Source: Enterobacter sp. Ag1 | GTDB taxonomy: Bacteria > Pseudomonadota > Gammaproteobacteria > Enterobacterales > Enterobacteriaceae | Length of the DNA: 64,000 nucleotides | Direction: 5' to 3' | Assembly (NCBI GenBank): GCA_000277545.1 | Contig: AKXM01000015.1 | Span: 62,008 to 126,007 of the forward strand | Part shown: positions 57,460 to 64,000 of the stretch, in pieces | How positions within the stretch are numbered: position 1 is the first letter of the stretch | Layout: each line of letters starts with the position of its first letter | The notes under the pieces: generated by a model | The model's database searches: none | What the model was told of the DNA's origin: nothing | Seen by the model: only the letters and a program-made list of their open reading frames with translations | Program-made: the position numbers and the translations under genes

Positions 57460-58203
57460 ATGAAAAACAGTGAACTGGAACGCCTGATTAATTACAAGCT
57501 GAACAGCTCGGCAATCAGTGATTACGCCCCGAATGGCCTGCAGGTTGAAGGCCGGGAAGCGATCCGCAAGATTGTCACTGGGGTTACTGCCAGCCAGGCG
57601 CTGCTGGACGAAGCTGTGCGCCAGCAGGCCGATGCGGTGATCGTCCACCACGGTTATTTCTGGAAAAATGAATCGCCGGTGATCCGCGGCATGAAGCGCA
57701 ACCGCCTGAAAACGCTGCTGGCGAACGACATCAACCTTTACGGCTGGCATTTGCCGCTTGATGCCCATCCGCAGTTGGGGAATAACGCCCAACTTGGCGC
57801 GCTGCTGGGGATTGAAACGAAAGGGGAAGTTGAGCCGCTGGTCCCGTGGGGCGAGCTCCCGACGCCGCTTTCCGGCGTGGAGCTGGCTTCCTGGATTGAA
57901 ATGCGCTTAGGCCGCACGCCGCTGTGGTGTGGAGACACCGGCCCGGATCAGATCCGCCGCGTGGCGTGGTGCACGGGCGGTGGGCAGGGCTTTATCGATA
58001 GCGCGGCGCGCTTTGGGGTGGATGCGTTTATTACCGGCGAAGTTTCCGAGCAGACGATTCATTCCGCCCGCGAACAGGGGCTGCATTTCTACGCCGCGGG
58101 TCACCATGCCACCGAGCGGGGTGGGATCCAGGCGCTTAGCGACTGGCTAAACAGCGAAACCGATCTCGACGTTATCTTTATCGATATCCCTAATCCTGCC
58201 TGA
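57460..58203 (+). CDS. ybgI: YbgI, NIF3/DUF34 metal-binding protein
   Basis: Conserved dinuclear-metal protein forming a toroidal hexamer in E. coli; proposed GTP cyclohydrolase-like or other hydrolase function not settled. 247 residues; metal ligands in [12 protein letters not shown] (HH near 63-64), [12 protein letters not shown], and the C-terminal [11 protein letters not shown]. Second of two adjacent ATGs chosen. 13 bp before pxpB and 15 bp after phrB, so probably one transcript. E. coli dtpD between phrB and ybgI is absent. Confidence 0.94.
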   Translation: MKNSELERLINYKLNSSAISDYAPNGLQVEGREAIRKIVTGVTASQALLDEAVRQQADAVIVHHGYFWKNESPVIRGMKRNRLKTLLANDINLYGWHLPLDAHPQLGNNAQLGALLGIETKGEVEPLVPWGELPTPLSGVELASWIEMRLGRTPLWCGDTGPDQIRRVAWCTGGGQGFIDSAARFGVDAFITGEVSEQTIHSAREQGLHFYAAGHHATERGGIQALSDWLNSETDLDVIFIDIPNPA

Positions 58204-58216
58204 TACCGGAGGAGCT

Positions 58217-58873
58217 GTGCAACGAGCTCGCTGTTATTTATTGGGTGAAAAAGCGGTGGTTCTGGAGCTGGATCCTCCTGTCAGGCTTGCAAGCCAGCAG
58301 CGCATTTGGGGACTGCTGCAGCGCCTGAATGCCTCTGACGAGGTGAGCGAGGCCATTCCGGGCATGAATAACATCACCGTGGTGCTGAAAGATCCTCAGC
58401 GGCTGGCGCTGGATGGCATTGAATGGCTCCAGCGCTGGTGGGAAGAAAGTGAGGCTGTGATCCCTCCGCCTCGTAAGATTGATATTCCGGTCGTATACGG
58501 CGGCGAGGTGGGGCCCGATCTTGATGTCGTGGCTCGCCACAATAACTTAACGCCCGAACAGGTAGTCGCCCTGCATTCTGGAGCGGAATACATCGTCTAC
58601 TTCCTTGGCTTCCAGCCGGGCTTTGCTTATCTGGGGGGACTGCCTGAAGTCCTCGCTACGCCCCGCCGGGCAGAACCCCGGCTGCAGGTTGCCGCTGGCT
58701 CTGTAGGCATTGGTGGCAGTCAAACCGGCATTTATCCGCTGGTGACGCCGGGAGGCTGGCAAATCATCGGCCGCACCTCACTCGATTTGTTTAACCCCAA
58801 CGGCTCATCACCCACTTTATTGTTGCCGGGTGATACCGTGCGTTTCGTCCCGCAGCAGGGGGGCATATGCTGA
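58217..58873 (+). CDS. pxpB: 5-oxoprolinase subunit PxpB (KipI family)
   Basis: With PxpA and PxpC forms the ATP-dependent 5-oxoprolinase that opens pyroglutamate to glutamate. 218 residues from a GTG start; carboxyltransferase C/D (AHS1) domain motifs [15 protein letters not shown] and [21 protein letters not shown]. Overlaps pxpC by 7 nt. PxpA is not encoded in this cluster. Confidence 0.95.
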   Translation: MQRARCYLLGEKAVVLELDPPVRLASQQRIWGLLQRLNASDEVSEAIPGMNNITVVLKDPQRLALDGIEWLQRWWEESEAVIPPPRKIDIPVVYGGEVGPDLDVVARHNNLTPEQVVALHSGAEYIVYFLGFQPGFAYLGGLPEVLATPRRAEPRLQVAAGSVGIGGSQTGIYPLVTPGGWQIIGRTSLDLFNPNGSSPTLLLPGDTVRFVPQQGGIC

Positions 58874-59799
58874 ATATTATTCGCGCCGGGATACAAACCA
58901 GCGTGCAGGATACGGGCCGGGAAGGGCAGCGTCATTTGGGCGTGAGCCGCTGCGGCGCGCTCGATACCCCCGCCATCTCCGTCGCCAATTTACTGGTTGG
59001 GAATGCGCCAGATGCCCCCGCGCTGGAAATCACCCTTGGACAGTGCGTGATTGAATTCGGGCGTAGCGGCTGGTTTGCGCTTACCGGGGCAGGCTGCCAT
59101 GCGGAGCTGGATGGCAACGCCGTGTGGACGGGCTGGCGACTGCCTGTCAAAAAAGGCCAAAGGCTGACGCTGAAAAAACCTACGCACGGTATGCGCAGCT
59201 ACCTTGCCGTCGACGGTGGCCTGGATGTGCCGGAAGTGATGGGGTCTTACAGCACCGATCTTAAAGCCGGGATCGGCGGTCATCATGGCCGTTTGCTGCG
59301 GGATGGTGACCGTTTAGCTTTGCGTAAACCTCAACGTAAATTTCAGCATCCCCGCGGCGTAAAACAACTGCTTTGGGGAAATCGCATTCGCGCCGTGACC
59401 GGGCCGGAGTATCAGGAATTCAGCCTGGCATCTCAGGAGAGTTTCTGGCGATTGGCCTGGCAAATTAGCCCGCAGAGTAACCGGATGGGCTACAGGCTTC
59501 AGGGGCCAGAGCTGGAGCGGACGACCCAGCGAGAAATGCTGTCCCATGGCCTGCTGCCGGGCGTGATTCAGGTACCGCATAACGGCCAGCCGATTGTGTT
59601 AATGAACGATGCCCAGACAACCGGGGGCTATCCTCGCATTGCCTGCGTGATTGAGGCCGATCTTTATCATCTGGCTCAGGTCAGGCTGGGGGAACCCATT
59701 CATTTTGTGCCGTGTACGCTGGCGGAGGCGCTCAAAGCGCGCCGCGAACAGGCTATTTATCTCGAGCAGATTGCCTGGCAACTGGCACAGGAAGCATAA
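58867..59799 (+). CDS. pxpC: 5-oxoprolinase subunit PxpC (KipA family)
   Basis: Biotin-independent carboxyltransferase-like AHS2 domain protein, 310 residues, partner of PxpB. Motifs: GRGGQ-type region is [19 protein letters not shown] near 17-35, [11 protein letters not shown] near 200 and [20 protein letters not shown]. In E. coli pxpA follows pxpC; here nei follows after 18 bp. Confidence 0.95.
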   Translation: MLNIIRAGIQTSVQDTGREGQRHLGVSRCGALDTPAISVANLLVGNAPDAPALEITLGQCVIEFGRSGWFALTGAGCHAELDGNAVWTGWRLPVKKGQRLTLKKPTHGMRSYLAVDGGLDVPEVMGSYSTDLKAGIGGHHGRLLRDGDRLALRKPQRKFQHPRGVKQLLWGNRIRAVTGPEYQEFSLASQESFWRLAWQISPQSNRMGYRLQGPELERTTQREMLSHGLLPGVIQVPHNGQPIVLMNDAQTTGGYPRIACVIEADLYHLAQVRLGEPIHFVPCTLAEALKARREQAIYLEQIAWQLAQEA

Positions 59800-59817
59800 C
59801 GTTTCAGGGAGTTTAGT

Positions 59818-60609
59818 ATGCCGGAAGGACCGGAGATTCGCCGCGCGGCGGACAAGCTGGAAGCCGCCGTGGGCGGGGAGCCGTTAACCGAAGCCTGGTT
59901 TGCTTTTGAAGAGCTTAAGCCGTTTGAAGCGATGCTGGTGGGGAAAACCATCGGTCGTATCGAAACCCGGGGAAAAGCAATGCTGACGCATTTTTCCAAC
60001 GGCTTAACCTTGTACAGTCATAATCAGCTTTACGGCGTATGGCGAGTGGCTGACGTAGGTAAAGTAGCAGAAACGAACCGTGTGCTGCGTGTCAGGCTGC
60101 AAACGGCTAAAAAAGCCATTCTTCTTTACAGCGCCTCGGACATCGAAATCCTCGACCAGGGGCAGCTTGAACAACAGCCTTTCTTGCAGCGCGTGGGGCC
60201 GGATGTGCTGGATGAAACGCTGACGGTGGATCTGGTCAAAGCACGTTTGCTGTCGCCAAAGTTTCGCCGTCGGCAGTTCAGCGGGTTACTGCTCGACCAG
60301 GCTTTTCTTGCCGGTTTGGGGAATTACCTGCGAGTGGAAATCCTTTGGGAAGCGGAACTTGCGCCGCAGCACCGCGCGGAGGATTTAAGCGAAGAGCAGA
60401 TTGAGCGGTTAGCGACTGCTTTGCTGGCGATTCCACGGCTTTCTTATCAGACGCGAGGCCAGGGAGATGAGAACAAACATCACGGGGCTGTTTTCAGCTT
60501 TAGGGTGTTTCACCGGGCGGGTGAACCGTGCGAACGATGTGGAGGGATTATTGAAAGAACCAACTTCTCTTCAAGACCGTTTTACTGGTGCCCTCGCTGC
60601 CAGAAATAA
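59818..60609 (+). CDS. nei: Endonuclease VIII Nei
   Basis: Bifunctional DNA glycosylase/AP lyase removing oxidised pyrimidines. 263 residues; catalytic Pro2-Glu3 in [14 protein letters not shown], Lys53 in [10 protein letters not shown]2TH region [12 protein letters not shown] and C-terminal zinc finger with CERCGG and CPRCQK. Ribosome site AGGGAG. Ends at a terminator shared with gltA. Confidence 0.97.
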   Translation: MPEGPEIRRAADKLEAAVGGEPLTEAWFAFEELKPFEAMLVGKTIGRIETRGKAMLTHFSNGLTLYSHNQLYGVWRVADVGKVAETNRVLRVRLQTAKKAILLYSASDIEILDQGQLEQQPFLQRVGPDVLDETLTVDLVKARLLSPKFRRRQFSGLLLDQAFLAGLGNYLRVEILWEAELAPQHRAEDLSEEQIERLATALLAIPRLSYQTRGQGDENKHHGAVFSFRVFHRAGEPCERCGGIIERTNFSSRPFYWCPRCQK

Positions 60610-60637
60610 AAAAACGCGCCACAGGGCGCGTTTTTTA
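60608..60637. terminator. Bidirectional terminator between nei and gltA
   Basis: Stem AACGCGCC/GGCGCGTT with loop of about four, long A-run before and T-run after. Confidence 0.85.
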
Positions 60638-60655
60638 CTCATCAAGTAAGAAATA

Positions 60656-61942
60656 TTACTTTTTGAGATCGGATTTGAAATCACGTTTGTCGTAGCCGGT
60701 GTACAGCTGACGTGGACGGGCAATTTTAATGCCGTCGTCGTGCATTTCGTTCCAGTGTGCAATCCAGCCCACGGTACGCGCCATCGCGAAGATAACGGTA
60801 AACATGGAGGAAGGAATGCCCATCGCCTTCAGGATGATGCCGGAGTAGAAGTCTACGTTCGGGTAGAGTTTCTTCTCGATGAAGTACGGGTCGTTCAGCG
60901 CGATGTGTTCCAGCTCCATCGCCACTTCCAGCAGGTTGTTATCCTTCAGGTTCAGCTCTTTCAGCACTTCGTGACAGGTTTCACGCATCACGGTGGCGCG
61001 CGGGTCGTAGTTTTTGTACACGCGGTGGCCGAAGCCCATCAGGCGGAACGAGTCGTTCTTGTCTTTGGCACGACGGATAAATTCTGGAATGTGCTCCACG
61101 GTGCTGATTTCTTCCAGCATCTTCAGCGCAGCTTCGTTCGCGCCGCCGTGAGCCGGTCCCCACAGGGAAGCGATCCCCGCCGCGATACACGCAAATGGGT
61201 TAGCGCCGGAAGAACCTGCGGTACGCACGGTCGACGTCGATGCGTTCTGCTCGTGGTCAGCGTGCAGGATCAGAATACGATCCATTGCTCGCTCCAGAAT
61301 TGGGTTAACTTTGTACTCTTCGCACGGCGTGGAGAACATCATGTTCAGGAAGTTAGCCGAGTAGGAGAGGTCGTTGCGTGGGTAAACAAACGGCTGGCCA
61401 ATCGAATACTTGTAACACATTGCCGCTACGGTTGGCATTTTGGAGAGCAGACGGAATGCCGCGATTTCACGGTGACGTGGGTTATTCACGTCAAGGGAGT
61501 CGTGGTAGAAGGCCGCCAGCGCGCCGGTTACGCCGCACAGCACGGCCATCGGATGTGAGTCGCGACGGAAGCCGTGGAACAGACGGGTGATCTGCTCGTG
61601 AATCATGGTGTGGCGGGTAACGGTAGTTTTGAATTCGTCGAACTGCTCCTGCGTCGGTTTTTCGCCGTTCAGCAGGATGTAGCACACTTCCAGGTAGCTG
61701 GATTCGGTGGCCAGTTGGTCAATCGGGAAACCGCGGTGCAACAGAATGCCTTCGTCACCGTCGATATAAGTGATTTTGGATTCGCAGGATGCGGTAGAGG
61801 TGAAACCTGGGTCAAAAGTAAATACACCTTTAGAACCAAGACTACGGATATCAATTACATCCTGACCTAGCGTGCCCTTTAGCACATCAAGTTCGAGAGC
61901 ATCGTCACCATTAAGGGTGAGGTTTGCTTTAGTATCAGCCAT
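60656..61942 (-). CDS. gltA: Citrate synthase (type II, NADH-sensitive)
   Basis: Condenses acetyl-CoA and oxaloacetate, entry of the TCA cycle. 428 residues with the N-terminal NADH-binding domain typical of Gram-negative hexamers. Catalytic residues sit in [14 protein letters not shown] (His), [14 protein letters not shown] (His) and [10 protein letters not shown] (Asp). In E. coli the locus between nei and gltA carries other genes; here they are directly convergent. Confidence 0.98.
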   Translation of the reverse strand: MADTKANLTLNGDDALELDVLKGTLGQDVIDIRSLGSKGVFTFDPGFTSTASCESKITYIDGDEGILLHRGFPIDQLATESSYLEVCYILLNGEKPTQEQFDEFKTTVTRHTMIHEQITRLFHGFRRDSHPMAVLCGVTGALAAFYHDSLDVNNPRHREIAAFRLLSKMPTVAAMCYKYSIGQPFVYPRNDLSYSANFLNMMFSTPCEEYKVNPILERAMDRILILHADHEQNASTSTVRTAGSSGANPFACIAAGIASLWGPAHGGANEAALKMLEEISTVEHIPEFIRRAKDKNDSFRLMGFGHRVYKNYDPRATVMRETCHEVLKELNLKDNNLLEVAMELEHIALNDPYFIEKKLYPNVDFYSGIILKAMGIPSSMFTVIFAMARTVGWIAHWNEMHDDGIKIARPRQLYTGYDKRDFKSDLKK

Positions 61943-62342
61943 TTACGGTCTCCTTAGCGCCTTATTTCATAAGACTGCCGGGCGTCCGATTTGCATTCGA
62001 ACCCACAATGGTTGGTTACCAGTTTTTTAATTGGCTCGCGGCTCTGTTTAGAGGAGTACAACCAGGGTACAGAGCGATGGGCGCTTGCAGGTAACACTCG
62101 CTTTGGGGGCGAAACTACAGCAAATCAGCGTCTTAGCAATCAGTATCATTCAAACCTGTATATCACTAATAACTGTCCTGATCTCTCGGGTCAATACCCA
62201 TCCACTGTTACATAACTATTACTCAGGTGAAAGGCTGACCCTATAACTTTTACGAATTATACGGCTTTTCTGGCCCTGTTTGTAACAAGAATGTTTAACT
62301 TTTGTCAAATCAGATGATTAAAATTTAAAATAATGTTGTTAT

Positions 62343-62358
62343 CGTGATCCTGCTCACT
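62343..62358 (+). promoter_or_regulatory. CRP-like site upstream of the sdhC promoter
   Basis: CGTGATCCTGCTCACT fits TGTGA-N6-TCACA with two mismatches, about 80 bp upstream of the expected sdhC start point, similar to E. coli. Confidence 0.5.
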
Positions 62359-62395
62359 GTTCCGAGCAAAACCCTTCAAACATTATGTGGGTTAA

Positions 62396-62424
62396 TTGTA
62401 ATGATTTTGTGAAGAGCCTATACT
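62396..62424 (+). promoter_or_regulatory. Sigma-70 promoter of sdhCDAB
   Basis: -35 TTGTAA and -10 TATACT with 17-bp spacing. The -35 overlaps GGTTAATTGT, an ArcA-type half-site that would allow anaerobic repression. Confidence 0.75.
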
Positions 62425-62602
62425 GCCGCCAGGTCTCCGGAACACCCTGCTACCGGGAGCCACCCAGCGTTGTAGCCAGATCCCTGGCCTCTGGATGTAG
62501 CTGTTTTTTGCATGACGCACAGTTATAGAAAGTTAGCGCTGTCTGACCCCGAATGCAGATCCGGAGGAAGGAAACAATAAGAAGAGCATGTGGGCGCTAT
62601 TC

Positions 62603-62992
62603 ATGATAAGAAACGTGAAAAAACAACGACCTGTCAATCTGGATCTGAAAACGATCCGGTTCCCCGTCACTGCAATCGCTTCCATCCTCCACCGCGTTTC
62701 CGGCGTGATCACATTTGTGGCGGTCGGCATTCTGCTTTGGTTGCTGGGACTGTCACTCTCCTCCCCGGAAGGTTTTCTGACCGCGTCCGCCGTGATGAGC
62801 AGCTTTATCGTTAAATTTATAATGTGGGGCATTCTGACGGCTCTGGCCTATCACGTGGTGGTGGGTATTCGCCATCTGCTGATGGACTTTGGCTATCTGG
62901 AAGAGACCTTTGTAGCGGGCAAACGATCCGCACATATCGCCTTTGTTATTACTGTCGTGCTTTCAATTCTTGCAGGAGTCCTCGTATGGTAA
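62603..62992 (+). CDS. sdhC: Succinate dehydrogenase cytochrome b556 subunit SdhC
   Basis: Membrane anchor of complex II. 129 residues with three helices; quinone-site Ser27 and Arg31 in SILHRVSG and haem ligand His84 in [15 protein letters not shown] 62603 gives the [10 protein letters not shown] start used for E. coli; an in-frame ATG at 62588 (MWALF extension) is an alternative, and the GGAGGAAGG sequence is nearer to it. Overlaps sdhD by 7 nt. Confidence 0.95.
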   Translation: MIRNVKKQRPVNLDLKTIRFPVTAIASILHRVSGVITFVAVGILLWLLGLSLSSPEGFLTASAVMSSFIVKFIMWGILTALAYHVVVGIRHLLMDFGYLEETFVAGKRSAHIAFVITVVLSILAGVLVW

Positions 62993-63333
62993 GCAATGCC
63001 TCCGCATTGGGTCGCAATGGCGTGCACGATTATGTGCTGGTTCGCGCTACCGCCATCGTACTCACCCTGTACATCATCTACATGATTGGCTTCTTCGCTG
63101 TCACCGGCGAGCTGACCTACGACGTCTGGCACGGCTTCTTTGCCTCTGCCTTCACCAAAGTTTTCACCCTGCTGGCACTGTTCTCTATTTTGATCCATGC
63201 CTGGATTGGCATGTGGCAGGTGTTGACCGACTACGTTAAACCACTGGCGATTCGCCTTCCTTTACAGCTGCTGATTGTTGTCGCGCTGTTGGTTTACGTC
63301 ATTTATGGATTCGTTGTGGTGTGGGGTGTGTAA
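62986..63333 (+). CDS. sdhD: Succinate dehydrogenase membrane anchor SdhD
   Basis: Second anchor subunit, 115 residues, three helices. Haem-side His71 in [10 protein letters not shown] and quinone residues Asp82-Tyr83 in LTDYVKPLA are present. Start at 62986 lies within the sdhC end (ATGGTAA), stop overlaps the sdhA ATG by one base, giving coupled translation. Confidence 0.97.
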   Translation: MVSNASALGRNGVHDYVLVRATAIVLTLYIIYMIGFFAVTGELTYDVWHGFFASAFTKVFTLLALFSILIHAWIGMWQVLTDYVKPLAIRLPLQLLIVVALLVYVIYGFVVVWGV

Positions 63334-64000
63334 TGAAACTGCCAGTCAGAGAATTTGATGCTGTAGTGATTGGTGCCGGCGGCGCAGGTATGCGCGCGGC
63401 GCTGCAGATTTCCCAGAGCGGCCAGACCTGTGCGCTGCTTTCTAAAGTGTTCCCAACTCGTTCCCATACCGTATCTGCGCAGGGTGGTATCACCGTGGCG
63501 CTGGGTAATACCCATGAAGATAACTGGGAATGGCACATGTATGACACGGTAAAAGGTTCCGATTATATCGGTGACCAGGACGCCATCGAATACATGTGTA
63601 AAACCGGCCCGGAAGCGATTCTGGAACTGGACCACATGGGCCTGCCTTTCTCCCGTCTGGAAAACGGCACCATTTATCAACGTCCGTTCGGCGGCCAGTC
63701 GAAAGACTTCGGCGGCGAGCAGGCGGCGCGTACTGCAGCAGCAGCTGACCGTACCGGCCACGCTTTACTGCACACGCTGTATCAGCAGAACCTGAAAAAC
63801 CACACCACCATCTTCTCCGAGTGGTATGCGCTGGATCTGGTGAAAAACGCCGATGGCGCAGTGGTTGGCTGTACCGCACTGTGCATCGAAACCGGTGAAG
63901 TCGTTTACTTCAAAGCCCGCGCAACTGTGCTGGCAACCGGCGGCGCAGGCCGTATTTATCAATCCACCACCAACGCCCACATCAATACCGGTGACGGCGT
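63333..64000 (+). CDS. sdhA: Succinate dehydrogenase flavoprotein SdhA, 5' part cut by window edge
   Basis: Catalytic subunit oxidising succinate to fumarate. The first 222 codons are present: FAD-binding [11 protein letters not shown] (14-24), covalent-FAD His45 in [12 protein letters not shown] and [12 protein letters not shown] near 205. Continues beyond the window, presumably followed by sdhB and suc genes. Confidence 0.97.
   Translation, partial: MKLPVREFDAVVIGAGGAGMRAALQISQSGQTCALLSKVFPTRSHTVSAQGGITVALGNTHEDNWEWHMYDTVKGSDYIGDQDAIEYMCKTGPEAILELDHMGLPFSRLENGTIYQRPFGGQSKDFGGEQAARTAAAADRTGHALLHTLYQQNLKNHTTIFSEWYALDLVKNADGAVVGCTALCIETGEVVYFKARATVLATGGAGRIYQSTTNAHINTGDG

Larger units (their letters stand above)
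61943..62602. other. gltA-sdhC divergent control region
   Basis: About 660 bp with no gene; a 74-codon frame at 61991-62215 has no support. Contains a CRP-like site, the sdhC promoter with an ArcA-like GGTTAATTG overlapping it, and a leader of about 175 nt ahead of sdhC. Confidence 0.65.

Noticed and set aside
61991-62215. Short plus-strand frame in the gltA-sdhC spacer
   Set aside because: Lies in a known regulatory interval, has no ribosome site and no resemblance to a protein family.
46-64000. Prophage, insertion sequence, toxin-antitoxin or defence island
   Set aside because: No integrase, transposase, capsid, toxin or nuclease-helicase gene is present; every sizeable frame is assigned to a core gene.

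Overview
The window is ordinary core chromosome of a member of the Enterobacteriaceae. Gene order and protein sequences follow the Escherichia coli 14-16 min region (crcB-tatE-lipA ... gltA-sdhCDA) almost without a break, but several E. coli genes are absent, so it is a relative rather than E. coli itself. The genus cannot be fixed from sequence alone; Cedecea, Kosakonia, Enterobacter or Klebsiella-type genomes would fit. I see no prophage, insertion sequence, CRISPR array or rRNA operon.

Layout. 1-4.7 kb: crcB (cut by the edge), ybeM, tatE, lipA, the LysR gene ybeF, lipB. 4.7-16.7 kb: a leftward block for envelope and housekeeping (ybeD, dacA, rlpA, mrdB, mrdA, rlmH, rsfS, nadD, holA, lptE, leuS). 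17-26 kb: ybeL, the glutamate/aspartate ABC operon gltIJKL with the embedded sRNA SroC, then lnt, corC, ybeY, phoH-like ybeZ and miaB. 27-29 kb: ubiF and a seven-tRNA operon (metT-leuW-glnU-glnW-metU-glnV-glnX). 29-42 kb: asnB, the nagBACD operon with divergent nagE, glnS, and chitoporin chiPQ, forming an amino-sugar/chitin region under NagC and CRP. 42-47 kb: fur, fldA, ybfE, ybfF, seqA, pgm and a half-size EamA transporter. 47-55.3 kb: the complete kdpFABCDE high-affinity K+ system. 55.6-60.6 kb: ybfA, phrB, ybgI, pxpB, pxpC, nei. 60.6-64 kb: gltA and divergent sdhCDA, with sdhA cut by the right edge.

How the parts work together. LipA and LipB make the lipoyl cofactor. MrdA, MrdB, DacA and RlpA shape peptidoglycan, and LptE and Lnt serve the outer membrane. 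NagE and ChiP bring in GlcNAc and chitooligosaccharides, NagA and NagB degrade them, and NagC represses the set; four NagC-like operators can be read, two in nagB-nagE and two upstream of chiP. GltA and Sdh feed the TCA cycle from a shared divergent control region.

The least expected observations are: a two-hairpin repeat of about 70 nt present twice, once between ybeL and gltL and once inserted between nagB and nagA; loss of pxpA from the pxpBC-nei cluster; a pair of NagC-like operators 234 bp apart in front of chiP plus a 16-nt site complementary to the sRNA ChiX; a uof-like ORF overlapping fur; and an 18-bp perfect palindrome between kdpF and ybfA. No wholly new multi-gene system is visible.
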